From NCBI RefSeq assembly GCF_006738645.1, contig NZ_AP019700.1:1190001-1254000 (forward strand): 64,000 nucleotides of DNA, written 5' to 3'. This stretch comes from Stella humosa (GTDB lineage: Bacteria; Pseudomonadota; Alphaproteobacteria; ATCC43930; Allostellaceae). Every line of letters begins with the position of its first letter. Position 1 is the stretch's first letter. The position numbers were made by a program, and so were the translations under genes. The notes beneath the pieces were generated by a model, which saw only the letters and a list, made by a program, of their open reading frames with translations, was not told the DNA's origin and searched no databases. This document shows, piece by piece, positions 43,910 to 53,501 of the stretch.

Positions 43910-44971
43910 TCAGGCCTTGTGCTTCTCGTTGGCCTTCTTCGCGAAGTCATTGGTCCAGGTCAGGCCCAGCTTGATCGTGTCGCCCTTGATCGCGGGGTCC
44001 GACGTGGTCAGGAACTTCAGGCAGGTCTCGGGCGCGTTGTCGGGCATCAAGCCGTCCGGCGACATCACGTCCTTCACGTTGACGAATGCCTTCTTGTACA
44101 ACTCGCGGTCGCCCAGCAGATAGCCGGCGGGGACGGTGTCGGCGACCTGGTCGGGCGTCGCCTTCTGCAGCCACTGGTTGGCGCGGACGATGGCGTTGGC
44201 CAGCGCCTGCACGGTGTTCGGGTTGGCCTTAACGAAGTCGGACGTCGAATAGAGCGAGGCCGCCGGCAGGGCGCCGCCGAACACATCCATGTTGCCCTTC
44301 ATCGTGCGGGTGTCGACCACGACCTTGATGGCGCCCTGCTGCTCCAGCATGGTCACGACCGGATCGGTCTGCGACACGCCGTCGATCTCGCCCTTGTCGA
44401 CGGCCGCCACCACGGACGCCCCGGCGCCGGTGCCGATCGCGGCCACGTCGGTCGCCTTCAGCCCGGCCTTGGCGATCCAGTAGATCAGCAGCATGTGTGT
44501 GCTGGACCCGGGCGCGGTGACGCCGAACTTCATGCCCTTCACGTCGGCCGCCGACTTCACCTTGTCGGCACGGTCGGCCTTGATGCCGATGGCGATCTGC
44601 ATGCCCCGCCCGATCAGCGCGAAGGACTGCACTTCCTGCCCGCGCGCCTGCATGCGGATGGTGTGTTCGTAGGCGCCCGCCACCACGTCCGCGCTGCCGC
44701 CGACCAGCGCCTGGAGCGAGCGGCTGCCGCCGGCGAAGTCGTTGATCTCGAGGTCCAGCCCTTCGTCCTTGAAGAAGCCCTTCTGCTCGGCGATCGTCAG
44801 CGCCAGGTAGTAGAGGGCGGACTTGCCGCCGACGGCCAGCGTTACCTTCGGCTTCTCGAGCTTGCCCTGGGCGAACAGCGGACCGGTCCAGGCGCTGCCG
44901 AGGGCGCCGGCGCCCACCAGGGCCGCCGTCGATTGCAGGACCTGCCGGCGTCCCAATCGCTTGTCGAGCAT
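43910..44971 (-). CDS. ABC transporter substrate-binding protein, SsuA/NMT1-like
   Basis: 353 residues with a twin-arginine-like signal (LGRRQVLQSTAALVGAGALG). The mature part begins VTLAVGGKSALYYLALTIAE, then GLDLEINDFAGGSRSLQALV and KFGVTAPGSSTHMLLIYWIA, as in NMT1/SsuA-type receptors. It supplies the SsuB/C-type transporter encoded just downstream. Ligand unknown; the operon suggests a cyclic amide or amino acid derivative. Confidence 0.9.
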   Translation of the reverse strand: MLDKRLGRRQVLQSTAALVGAGALGSAWTGPLFAQGKLEKPKVTLAVGGKSALYYLALTIAEQKGFFKDEGLDLEINDFAGGSRSLQALVGGSADVVAGAYEHTIRMQARGQEVQSFALIGRGMQIAIGIKADRADKVKSAADVKGMKFGVTAPGSSTHMLLIYWIAKAGLKATDVAAIGTGAGASVVAAVDKGEIDGVSQTDPVVTMLEQQGAIKVVVDTRTMKGNMDVFGGALPAASLYSTSDFVKANPNTVQALANAIVRANQWLQKATPDQVADTVPAGYLLGDRELYKKAFVNVKDVMSPDGLMPDNAPETCLKFLTTSDPAIKGDTIKLGLTWTNDFAKKANEKHKA

Positions 44972-45111
44972 GTGCGTCTCCTCCGATCCGATTGTTCCGA
45001 TTTGCGCCCGTTTCCGGCGCCGGCCTCATGGGCCAGGATCGGCGGCCAGGATGCCGAACGCCCGTCGCGCCGTCCATCCTCGAATATCGCGCATAGGGTG
45101 GGGCCGGGTAC

Positions 45112-47178
45112 CTAGCCTGCGGGCGGCCGCTCCCAGGTCGCCACGAGGTCGCCGGTCGCCGCCGGCGCCATGGTCCAGCCCGGCGGCAGGTAGAGCGTGG
45201 AATGCGGCTCCTCGATGATGGCCGGCCCGGCCAGCGGCTCGATGCCGAGCGCGTCGCGGTCGTGCACCGGCACATCCACCCATGCGCGCTCGATCCAGAT
45301 CCGGCGCGCTCCCTTGGCGGCCGAGCGTTCGGCCGGCGTGAAGGGGCGGGGGCGGGGTTTGGCGAGGCGGCCGACCGCGGCCAGGCGCACGGTGACGACG
45401 TCGGGCACGGCCGCCGCGTCGCTGTGCGCGTACTGCATGGCGTGCCGGCGATGGAAGTCGGCCGCGGCCTCGGCCAGGGCGTCGGCGTCGAACGCCCGGT
45501 CGGGCAGCGGCACGGTGATCTCGTAGGCCTGGCCCTTGTAGCGCAGGTCGAGCGCGAAGCGGAACTCGCGCTCGCCCGCCGGCACCCCGTCGCGGGCGAG
45601 CAACGCGTCGCCCTCCTGCCGCAGGGTCGCCACCAGCGGGGCCAGTTCGGCCACCGCACCGGCCAGGGCCGGCACCAGGCGGGAGCGGGCGAGGTCGTGG
45701 ACGATATCGGCGAAGAGCATGCCCCAGGCGCTGAGCGTGCCGGGGTCGCGCGGGAAGATGACGGTGTCCGCGCCCAGGGCCTCGGCCACCTCGACGGCAT
45801 GCAGGCCGGCAGCGCCGCCGAACGAGACGACGGCGAAATCCTTGGGGTCCAGCCCTTTTTCGAACAGCGACAGGCGGGTTGCGTTTGCCATCGTGGCCAC
45901 GCCCACCGCCAGCAGCCCGGCCGCAGCCGCTTCCAGCCCCAGGCCGAGCGGACCGGCGACGCCGTCGGCCACCGCCTGGCGGGCGGCCGCGCCGTCGAGC
46001 CGCATCGTCCCACCCAGGAAGAAGCCGGGATCGAGGCGTCCCAGCACGACATTGGCATCGGTCACCGTCGCCAGCCTGCCGCCGCGGCCATAGCAGGCGG
46101 GGCCGGGTACGGCGCCGGCACTGGCCGGGCCAACCGACAGGCGGCCGGTCGCGTCGACCGCGGCGATCGAGCCGCCGCCGGCCCCGATCGTGCGGATCTC
46201 GATCATCGGCAGGCGCACCGGGCAGCCGTCGATCTCGCCCTGCGTCACCAGCCGGGTATGGCCGTCATGGACGATCGAGATGTCGAAGCTGGTGCCGCCC
46301 ATGTCGACGGCCACCAGGTTCGGCCGACCCAGGGCGGCGGCCAGCGTCTCGGCCGCGAGCGCGCCGCCGGACGGGCCGGACAGGATCAGGCGGGCGGGCT
46401 CCTCGGCCGCGACGGCGGGCGTGGTGACGCCGCCGTTGGACTGCACGAGGTAGATCGGCGCGGCGAAGCCGGCGGCCGCCGCCCGGGCGCCCAGCTTTTC
46501 GATGTAGGACGCGACGACCGGCATCAGCAGGGCGTTGAGGACGGCGGTCGAGGTGCGCTCGAACTCGCGGATCTCCGGGCTGATGGCGCTGGAGCGCGAG
46601 ACGTGGCAGCCGGGGATCTCGGCCCGCAGGATGGCGGCCAGGCGTTCCTCGTGTGCCGGGTTGGCATAGGCGTGGAGCAGGGACACCACGACCACGTCGA
46701 TGCCGGCCGACCGGATCTCGGCGGCGACGCGACGGGCGTCTGCCTCGTCCAGCGGCTCGACCACCTCGCCCGCGGCGTCCAGCCGCTCGCGCACGCCCCA
46801 GCGATGGCGGCGCGGGATCAGCAGCGTGCGCGGCTCGGCGATGCGCGAATAGATCTCGCGCCGGACATGGCGGCCGATCTCCAGCACGTCCTCGAACCCG
46901 GCCGTGGCGATCAGGGCGCCGCGGGCCAGCCGGCGCTGGAGCACGGCGTTGGTCGCGATCGTCGTGCCGTGCATCAGGCCAGAAACCCGCGCGATCTCGA
47001 ATCCCAGCCTCTCGGCTGCCTCGGCGATGCCGCGCATCAACCCCTCGGACGGGTCGGCCGGCGTCGTCGGCACCTTGTGGGCGGCGGTCTGCCCCGTCGC
47101 CTCGTCCAGGATCTGCAGGTCGGTGAAGGTGCCGCCGATGTCGACGGCGATACGGACGGAACCGGCGAAGGCGGGCAT
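45112..47178 (-). CDS. Hydantoinase/oxoprolinase subunit A (HyuA), second set
   Basis: 688 residues from ATG at 47178 (MPAFAGSVRIAVDIGGTFTD). Actin-like ATPase motifs are DIGGTFTDLQILDE, GTTIATNAVLQRR, VDMGGTSFDISIV, IGAGGGSIAAVD and PGPACYGRGG. It is clearly diverged from the HyuA at the left end, so it is a separate family branch rather than a recent copy. It heads the operon HyuA-SBP-ATPase-permease-HyuB-patatin-dehydratase and is divergent from gamma-glutamyltransferase over a 118-base gap, which suggests a 5-oxoproline or gamma-glutamyl-related substrate. Confidence 0.92.
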   Translation of the reverse strand: MPAFAGSVRIAVDIGGTFTDLQILDEATGQTAAHKVPTTPADPSEGLMRGIAEAAERLGFEIARVSGLMHGTTIATNAVLQRRLARGALIATAGFEDVLEIGRHVRREIYSRIAEPRTLLIPRRHRWGVRERLDAAGEVVEPLDEADARRVAAEIRSAGIDVVVVSLLHAYANPAHEERLAAILRAEIPGCHVSRSSAISPEIREFERTSTAVLNALLMPVVASYIEKLGARAAAAGFAAPIYLVQSNGGVTTPAVAAEEPARLILSGPSGGALAAETLAAALGRPNLVAVDMGGTSFDISIVHDGHTRLVTQGEIDGCPVRLPMIEIRTIGAGGGSIAAVDATGRLSVGPASAGAVPGPACYGRGGRLATVTDANVVLGRLDPGFFLGGTMRLDGAAARQAVADGVAGPLGLGLEAAAAGLLAVGVATMANATRLSLFEKGLDPKDFAVVSFGGAAGLHAVEVAEALGADTVIFPRDPGTLSAWGMLFADIVHDLARSRLVPALAGAVAELAPLVATLRQEGDALLARDGVPAGEREFRFALDLRYKGQAYEITVPLPDRAFDADALAEAAADFHRRHAMQYAHSDAAAVPDVVTVRLAAVGRLAKPRPRPFTPAERSAAKGARRIWIERAWVDVPVHDRDALGIEPLAGPAIIEEPHSTLYLPPGWTMAPAATGDLVATWERPPAG

Positions 47179-47296
47179 GGAACCTGTCGGATTGGTATCG
47201 GTCGGCGGGAAGCCGAGGCTAGCACGCGGGCCGCGCGGGCGGCTATGATCGGCCATCCATTCCGCGCCGTACCCCCGGATACAAGGAACCTGAACC

Positions 47297-48892
47297 ATGC
47301 GCGCATCGCCGATCCGCGACTTCAACGTCGGCCGCTCCGCCAACTATGCCGAGGACGGAATGGTCGCGACCGCGCACCCGCGCGCGACGCTGGCCGGGCT
47401 CGACGTGCTGCGCCGCGGCGGCAATGCCATGGATGCGGCGATCACGGCGATCGCCATGCTGTCGGTGATCGAGCCGCAGTCGACCGGTATCGGCGGCGAC
47501 TGCTTCGTCATCTATTGCCCCAAGGGCGGCGCGCCGATCGGCCTCAACGGTTCGGGCCGGGCGCCGGCGGCGGCCAATGTCGGCTGGTACAAGGATCGCG
47601 GGATCTCCAAGATCGAGCTGCGCACGCCGCATGCCGTCACCATCCCGGGCGCCATCGACGCCTGGTGCAAGCTGGCGGCCGACCATGGGACGATGCCGCT
47701 GTCCGAGCTGCTGGCGCCCGCGATCAAGGCGGCCGAGGAAGGCTTCATCCTGACCCCGCGCGTGGCCCATGACTGGGCCGGCAGCGTCGACAAGCTGCAG
47801 TCCGACCCCGACACCGCGCGCTCCTACCTGCCGGGCGGCAAGGCCCCCGGCGTCGGCGACAAGCATCGCTCGCCCGAGCTGGGCGCCACTCTCCGCCTGA
47901 TCGGCGAGAAGGGCCGCGCCGGCTTCTACGAGGGCCGCGTCGCCGAGGACATCGTCGCCAAGCTGAAGTCGCTGGGCGGCCTGCACGAGCTGTCGGACTT
48001 CGCCGCGCAGGAGTGCGAGTACGTCACCCCGGTGCAGACGAACTATCGCGGCTACGACGTGTGCGAGATCCCGCCCAACGGGCAGGGGCTGACCGCGCTC
48101 ATCATCCTCAACGTGCTGGCCGGCTACGACCTGTCGGAAGGGGCGATGTCGGAGGCCGACCGCATCCACCTGCTGGCCGAGGCCGGCAAGGCCGCCTACT
48201 GGCGGCGCGACACCTACTTCGCCGACCAGCGCTTCGCCGAGGTGCCGATCGAGCGCCTGCTGTCGAGCCAGGAGGCGGATTCCATCCGCAAGCGCATCCG
48301 CATGGACGAGGCCCATGCCGGCGTCCACTACAACGGCGTCGAGCACAAGGACACGACCTACCTCTGCGTCGTCGACAAGGACCGCAACGCCGTCTCCTTC
48401 ATCAACTCGCTGTTCGCGGGCTTCGGCAGCGGCATCACGGCGCCGAAGTCGGGCGTCATCCTGCAGAACCGCGGCATGGGCTTCCGCATCGACGACGACC
48501 ATCCGAGCCGGATCGAGGGCGGCAAGCGGCCGTTCCACACCATCATCCCCGGCATGCTGCTGAAGGACGGGAAGGCGGTCATGCCGTTCGGCGTCATGGG
48601 CGGCCACTACCAGTCGGTCGGCCATGCGAACCTCATCTCCAACATCATCGATCGCGGCGACGACCCGCAGGAGGCGATCGAGCGCCCGCGCACCTTCGCC
48701 TATGAGGGCGAGCTGAAGCTGGAGGACCCGATCGGCGAGGACATCGCAGGCGACCTGGCGGCCCGCGGCCATGTCATCGGCCGCTTCGATGCGCCGACCG
48801 GCGGTGCCCAGGCCATCTGGATCGACCATGAGCGCGGCGTGCTGATCGGCGGGTCCGAGAAGCGCAAGGACGGCTGCGCGCTCGGCTATTGA
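47297..48892 (+). CDS. Gamma-glutamyltransferase family protein
   Basis: 531 residues of the Ntn-hydrolase GGT family. The large-subunit part has HPRATLAGLDVLRRGGNAMD and IEPQSTGIGGDCFVIYC; the small subunit would start at the threonine in EHKDTTYLCVVDKDRNAVS, then INSLFAGFGSGITAPKSGVI and FHTIIPGMLLKDGKAVMPFG. GGTs self-cleave and then hydrolyse or transfer gamma-glutamyl groups from glutathione and similar compounds. There is no signal peptide, so unlike classical periplasmic GGT it is probably cytoplasmic. It is divergent from the HyuA-ABC operon and starts a second operon. Confidence 0.9.
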   Translation: MRASPIRDFNVGRSANYAEDGMVATAHPRATLAGLDVLRRGGNAMDAAITAIAMLSVIEPQSTGIGGDCFVIYCPKGGAPIGLNGSGRAPAAANVGWYKDRGISKIELRTPHAVTIPGAIDAWCKLAADHGTMPLSELLAPAIKAAEEGFILTPRVAHDWAGSVDKLQSDPDTARSYLPGGKAPGVGDKHRSPELGATLRLIGEKGRAGFYEGRVAEDIVAKLKSLGGLHELSDFAAQECEYVTPVQTNYRGYDVCEIPPNGQGLTALIILNVLAGYDLSEGAMSEADRIHLLAEAGKAAYWRRDTYFADQRFAEVPIERLLSSQEADSIRKRIRMDEAHAGVHYNGVEHKDTTYLCVVDKDRNAVSFINSLFAGFGSGITAPKSGVILQNRGMGFRIDDDHPSRIEGGKRPFHTIIPGMLLKDGKAVMPFGVMGGHYQSVGHANLISNIIDRGDDPQEAIERPRTFAYEGELKLEDPIGEDIAGDLAARGHVIGRFDAPTGGAQAIWIDHERGVLIGGSEKRKDGCALGY

Positions 48893-48902
48893 TGCCACGC
48901 GC

Positions 48903-49832
48903 TTGAGCCAGGGGGCGGCGGCGCCGGCCAAGGGCGCCGTCGGCACCACCGAGGCCGTTGCCCTGCTGGTCCTGGCGGTGGTGCTGTTCGGCACCGCCTG
49001 GCCGGCAATGAAGAACGGCCTGGCGGATGCCACCCCGGTCTGGTACGCGGCCGCCCGGGCGGCCGTCAGCGCCATCGCCGCCCTGGCGATGGTCGTGGTG
49101 CTGGGCCGGGCCGCCCTGCCGGCACGGGCGGACTGGCCGATCATCCTGTCGGTCGGCACCGGACAGCTTGCCGGCTTCTTCACGCTGGCCAATCTTGGCC
49201 TGGGCTACGTTCCGGCCAGCCGGGCCGTCGTGCTGGCCTACACCACCACCATCTGGCTGGTGCCGATCGGCACCCTCTTTCTGGGCGAGCGGCTGGGCGC
49301 CTGGCGGCTGGCCGGGCTCGTCAGCGGTATCGCTGGGGTGGCGGTGCTGTTCAATCCGGCCGCGCTCGACTGGTCGGACGGGCGGGTGCTGCTGGGCAAC
49401 CTGTTCCTGCTGGCGGCAGCCCTCTCCTGGTCGCTCGCCATCGTCCATGCCCGCGTCCATCGCTGGCATCTGTCGCCCTTGCAGGTGTTGCCCTGGCAGA
49501 TGGCCTGGGCGGCATTGCTGCTGACGGTGGTGGCGATGGTGGCAGAGCCGGATGGCCATGTCGGCTGGTCCGCCACCGCGCTCGTGCCGCTCGCCTATGT
49601 CGCGATCATCGTCGGCCCGACCGGCACCTGGGCCACCACCACCGTGTCGCGGGCGCTGCCCACCATCGTCACCTCGCTGGGATTTCTTGCCGCGCCGGCG
49701 GTCGGCGTCGTCGCCTCGACCGTAGCGCTGGGCGAGCCGGTCACGCTGTCGCTGGCGCTCGGCGCCGGCCTGGTGATCGGCGGCGCCGTCCTCGTCAGTC
49801 TCTCCACCCTCAGACCCGGAGCTGCCCGATGA
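48903..49832 (+). CDS. EamA (DMT superfamily) transporter
   Basis: 309 residues with about ten membrane helices in two EamA repeats; the first begins TTEAVALLVLAVVLFGTAWP, and the end of repeat one reads VLAYTTTIWLVPIGTLFLGE. No ATG fits, so the start is the TTG at 48903, ten bases after the GGT stop, or an undetected GTG. EamA carriers export amino acids and metabolites. Its place between GGT and formamidase suggests export of an amino acid or relief of product build-up. The stop overlaps the formamidase start by four bases. Confidence 0.87.
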   Translation: MSQGAAAPAKGAVGTTEAVALLVLAVVLFGTAWPAMKNGLADATPVWYAAARAAVSAIAALAMVVVLGRAALPARADWPIILSVGTGQLAGFFTLANLGLGYVPASRAVVLAYTTTIWLVPIGTLFLGERLGAWRLAGLVSGIAGVAVLFNPAALDWSDGRVLLGNLFLLAAALSWSLAIVHARVHRWHLSPLQVLPWQMAWAALLLTVVAMVAEPDGHVGWSATALVPLAYVAIIVGPTGTWATTTVSRALPTIVTSLGFLAAPAVGVVASTVALGEPVTLSLALGAGLVIGGAVLVSLSTLRPGAAR

Positions 49833-50764
49833 CCCATCACCACCTGAAGTCCAGCCCCGAGACCTGCCACTGGGGCATCTTCGACGCCACCCTGCCGCCG
49901 GTGCTGACCGTGCAGTCCGGCGACACGGTCACGATCGAGACCATCTCGGGCGGGCCGGACGTGATGCCGCCCGCCCCCTACGAGGTGCTGCCGGAGCTGC
50001 GCGCGGTGCATGCCAAGGTGCCGCGCGGCCCGGGCCACATCCTGACCGGGCCGGTGCGCATCGAGGGCGCCACCCCGGGCGACGTGCTGGAAATCCAGAT
50101 CCTCTCGGTCGAGCCGCGCCAGGACTGGGGCTGGATGGCGATCCGCCCGCTGCGCGGCACCCTGCCCGAGGATTTCCACGAGCAGACGCTGGCCCACTAT
50201 CCGATCGACCAAGCGGCCGGCGTCACCCGGATGCCGTGGGGCATGGACATCCCGCTGGCGCCCTTCTTCGGCGTCATGGGTGTCGCCCCGCCCAAGGCCT
50301 GGGGCCGCATCGACACCATCGTGCCGCGCGACCATGGCGGCAACATCGACCTGAAGGAGATGCGGGCGGGGGCCACGCTCTACCTGCCGGTCTGGGTCGA
50401 GGGTGCCAACTTCTCGACCGGCGACGGCCACGGCGTGCAGGGCGATGGCGAAGTCTGCCTGACGGCGCTGGAGACGGCGATGACCGGCACCTTCCGCTTC
50501 GTCGTGCGCAAGGACCTGACCTTCCGCTTCCCGCGGGCCGAGACGCCGACCCACCTGATCACGCTCGGCCTCAACGAGGACCTGGACGACGCCGCCAAGC
50601 AGGCGCTGCGCGAGATGATCCAGCTCATCGTCGAGCGCACCAACATCACGCGCGAGCAGGCCTACATGCTGTGCAGCCTCGCCGTCGACCTGCGGGTGAC
50701 GCAGACGGTGGACGGCAACAAGGGTATCCACGCCATGCTGGCGAAAAGCCTGCTCGGCGCCTGA
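49829..50764 (+). CDS. Acetamidase/formamidase family protein
   Basis: 311 residues of the FmdA/AmdA family (metal-dependent, beta-rich). It has the signatures WGWMAIRPLRGTLPEDF, MPWGMDIPLAPFFGVMGVAP and RAGATLYLPVWVEGANFSTG with GDGHGVQGDGEVCLTALET. These enzymes hydrolyse formamide or acetamide to acid and ammonia, and some relatives act on other small amides. It is coupled to the EamA gene by ATGA overlap and followed after 32 bases by the enolase-superfamily gene. Confidence 0.9.
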   Translation: MTHHHLKSSPETCHWGIFDATLPPVLTVQSGDTVTIETISGGPDVMPPAPYEVLPELRAVHAKVPRGPGHILTGPVRIEGATPGDVLEIQILSVEPRQDWGWMAIRPLRGTLPEDFHEQTLAHYPIDQAAGVTRMPWGMDIPLAPFFGVMGVAPPKAWGRIDTIVPRDHGGNIDLKEMRAGATLYLPVWVEGANFSTGDGHGVQGDGEVCLTALETAMTGTFRFVVRKDLTFRFPRAETPTHLITLGLNEDLDDAAKQALREMIQLIVERTNITREQAYMLCSLAVDLRVTQTVDGNKGIHAMLAKSLLGA

Positions 50765-50796
50765 GACAAGAAAAGAAGATCACGAGGGAAACGCCC

Positions 50797-51972
50797 ATGC
50801 GCATCGCCGCGATCGAGGACCTGCACGCCGACGCCGGTTGGCGAACCTATTCCTTCCTGAAGGTCACGACCGACGACGGCATCGTCGGCTGGTCGGAATA
50901 TTCCGAGAACTATGGCAGCGCCGGCCTGACCGGCGTCATCCGGGCGATCGCGGCCCAGCTCGTCGGCGTCGACCCGCGTCCGGTCGAGAAGATCACGGCC
51001 ATGCTCTACGCCCAGACCCGGCAGGCGCCGGGCGGGGTTAACGCCCAGGCCATCGCCGCCATCGAGAACGCGCTGCTCGACGTGAAGGCGAAGGGACTGG
51101 GCGTGCGGGTGTGCGAGCTGTTCGGCGGGCCGGTGCGCGAGCGCCTGCCGCTCTACTGGTCGCATTGCGGCACCTATCGCGTCACCTATCCCGAGCTGTG
51201 CGGCGTGCCGCCGGTCACCAGCCTGGACGACGTGAAGGCGCTGGGGCGCGAGGTCCGGGCAAAGGGCTACGGCTCGCTGAAGACCAACATCCTGCGCTTC
51301 GACGGTGGCGCGGCCGCCCTCCACATGCCGGGCTTCGCGCGCGGCGGCGAGGGGCCGGAGATCAATGTCGACCGCGGGCTGACGCGCGCGGTCGACCGGC
51401 TGCTGGGCGCCTTCCGGGAAGGGGCGGGCGAGGATGCCGGGCTGCATCTCGACCTCAACTTCAACTTCCGCACCGAGGGCTATATCCGCATGGCCCGGGC
51501 GATCGAGGACCACGACCCGACCTGGGTCGAGATCGACCTGTTTGAGCCGGACGCCCTGGCCCACATCCGCCGCCAGGTGCGCACGCCCATCGCTTCGGGT
51601 GAATCCCTGTTCGGCCGCCGCGGCTTCCTGCCCTACCTGGCGGCCGGCGCCATGGACGTCGCCATCGTCGACGTGGTGTGGAACGGCCTAGCCGAATCCC
51701 TGAAGATCGCCGCCATGGCCGACGCCTACGAGATCAACGTGGCGCCGCACAACTTCTACGGCCACCTGTCGACGGCGATCAGCGCCCACTTCTCCGCCGC
51801 CGTGCCGAACTTCCGCATCATGGAGATCGACGTCGACGACTGCCGCTGGCGCGACGAGTTCTACCTGAACCCGCCCGTCATCCGCGATGGCCACCTGCAC
51901 CTGCCGACCGGCCCTGGTTGGGGCGTCGAGGTCAACGAGGCGGCGGTGCGGGCGCGGTCGGGGAGACGGTAG
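50797..51972 (+). CDS. Mandelate racemase/muconate lactonizing (enolase superfamily) enzyme
   Basis: 391 residues from ATG at 50797 with GAGGGAA upstream. The N-terminal capping domain has GIVGWSEYSENYG; in the barrel, KTNILRF carries the acid/base lysine, LHLDLNFNFRTEGYI a metal aspartate, WVEIDLFEPD a metal glutamate and SGESLFGRRGF the third ligand; the C-terminal NVAPHNFYGHLST has the catalytic histidine. Such enzymes dehydrate sugar acids or epimerise amino acid derivatives. The specific substrate is unknown. It ends the GGT operon. Confidence 0.9.
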   Translation: MRIAAIEDLHADAGWRTYSFLKVTTDDGIVGWSEYSENYGSAGLTGVIRAIAAQLVGVDPRPVEKITAMLYAQTRQAPGGVNAQAIAAIENALLDVKAKGLGVRVCELFGGPVRERLPLYWSHCGTYRVTYPELCGVPPVTSLDDVKALGREVRAKGYGSLKTNILRFDGGAAALHMPGFARGGEGPEINVDRGLTRAVDRLLGAFREGAGEDAGLHLDLNFNFRTEGYIRMARAIEDHDPTWVEIDLFEPDALAHIRRQVRTPIASGESLFGRRGFLPYLAAGAMDVAIVDVVWNGLAESLKIAAMADAYEINVAPHNFYGHLSTAISAHFSAAVPNFRIMEIDVDDCRWRDEFYLNPPVIRDGHLHLPTGPGWGVEVNEAAVRARSGRR

Positions 51973-52082
51973 GCGAGGGTCGCCCTTGTCAGCCGCTATG
52001 CACGTTATGGGGGTATAAGGTAGAAAATACCCGCGGACCTTCGTTCGCAAATGGCGAGCGCGCGGATCCGCGGGAGGTTCTC

Positions 52083-53438
52083 ATGAGGCAAGTTCGAAAG
52101 GGACGCGCCCAGGTGTCGGCCCAGCCCGCCGCAGCCAACGAGGTGCGCGCGCAACCCGTGGATCCCTTCGGTACGGGATCTGGCGTTACAGGCCGCTACA
52201 TCGTGACATTTGCGGAGACCGACTCGGATGCGGCCGTACGCACGGTGCTGAAGTTTGGCGGCGCCAAGATGGCGGTCTCGACCGCGCGCGACGATCTGGC
52301 CGCAGCCAACGTCCCCGACAGTGGGGTTTACTTCGACAGGCTCGGAATAGCGGTTGTCAACGTCGATCCCGGTGCCGCGGGCTCACTCATGGCGTCGAGT
52401 GCCGCCGACGCCGGCATCCTGTCGGTGGAGCCGGAGCCGATCGTGTATGCCATCGGTGCAGGCGGCTCGGTATCCGAAGAACTAGCGGCCTACCTGCGCG
52501 GCTACCGCGACGGCGTTCGCGACGCCATTGCCAAGGTCCTGGGAGACGACGAAGGCATTGCCAGCACGCAGGCTGCCGCGTGGGACGAAGCCCGCGAGAC
52601 CTGGGGCCTTCAGGCGACCCGGGTGCTGCAATCGCGCTTCACCGGTCGCGGCATTCGCGTGGCGGTCCTTGACACCGGAATCGACTTCACGCACCCGGAC
52701 TTTCTATCGCGCGCGATCATCCATCGCTCCTTCATAGAGGGCGAAGAGGTCCAGGACGGAAATGGGCACGGCACCCACTGCGCCGGCACGGCATGCGGAC
52801 CGCGGGCGGCTGCGGTGCCGCCCCGCTTCGGCATCGCCTGCGACGCCGAACTCTATGTCGGTAAGGTCCTGGCAAACAGCGGGTTCGGTGCCGCCGGCAG
52901 TGTGCTGGACGGCATCAACTGGGCCGTAGGCGAGGGGTGCCATATCGTGTCTCTGTCACTGGCGAGCCAGATCCGGCCGGGCAACGGCCCGCTTGCCTTC
53001 TACGAGGCGGCCGGTCAACGGGCATTGGCGGCAGGAACGTTGCTCATCGCAGCCGCTGGCAACGACTCGCGCCGGCCGGGGCTGGTGCAACCGGTGTCCG
53101 CGCCCGCCAACAGCGTATCCATCATGTCGGTGGCGGCGCTCGCGCAAGATATGGCCGTGGCGCACTTCTCCAATGGCGGGGTGAATGCGGGCGGAGGCGG
53201 CATCGACATCGCGGCGCCGGGCGTCGATGTGCATTCGAGTTGGCCCCTGCCGACGCGCTATCGTTCCATTTCCGGAACCAGCATGGCCACCCCGCATGTG
53301 GCCGGGATAGCCGCCCTGCATGCGGAAGCAGACCCCAGCCTTCGCGGCATGGCATTGTGGTCGAAGCTGACGGCCAGCGCCCGGCGATTGTCGGGCAGCG
53401 CTCAGGACATCGGCTCGGGACTCGCCATCGCTCCCTAG
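52083..53438 (+). CDS. S8 family serine peptidase (subtilisin-like) with I9-like N-domain
   Basis: 451 residues from ATG at 52083 (GGGAGG six bases upstream). Residues about 36-125 resemble an I9 propeptide (GRYIVTFAETDSDAAVR to ILSVEPEPIVYAIG). The subtilase triad is complete: VAVLDTGIDFTHPDF (Asp), GNGHGTHCAGTACG (His), AAAGNDS (oxyanion Asn) and SGTSMATPHVAGIA (Ser). No signal peptide is visible, so it may stay in the cytoplasm or be exported by another route. A hairpin and a small gene for an I9-like protein follow, which points to a protease with a dedicated partner. It is 110 bases after the enolase-family gene and has its own AT-richer leader. Confidence 0.92.
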   Translation: MRQVRKGRAQVSAQPAAANEVRAQPVDPFGTGSGVTGRYIVTFAETDSDAAVRTVLKFGGAKMAVSTARDDLAAANVPDSGVYFDRLGIAVVNVDPGAAGSLMASSAADAGILSVEPEPIVYAIGAGGSVSEELAAYLRGYRDGVRDAIAKVLGDDEGIASTQAAAWDEARETWGLQATRVLQSRFTGRGIRVAVLDTGIDFTHPDFLSRAIIHRSFIEGEEVQDGNGHGTHCAGTACGPRAAAVPPRFGIACDAELYVGKVLANSGFGAAGSVLDGINWAVGEGCHIVSLSLASQIRPGNGPLAFYEAAGQRALAAGTLLIAAAGNDSRRPGLVQPVSAPANSVSIMSVAALAQDMAVAHFSNGGVNAGGGGIDIAAPGVDVHSSWPLPTRYRSISGTSMATPHVAGIAALHAEADPSLRGMALWSKLTASARRLSGSAQDIGSGLAIAP

Positions 53439-53450
53439 AAGGCGCAAAAT

Positions 53451-53481
53451 CGCTGCGGCCTTGACGGGGCAGGCCGCAGCG
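53451..53481 (+). terminator. Intercistronic hairpin between protease and partner gene
   Basis: A perfect 11-base-pair stem (CGCTGCGGCCT with AGGCCGCAGCG) and 9-base loop begins 12 bases after the protease stop. No T-run follows, so rather than a full terminator it may attenuate readthrough or stabilise one part of the mRNA and set the ratio of protease to partner. Confidence 0.5.
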
Positions 53482-53501
53482 ATGCAGCGAAAGATTATGC
53501 C

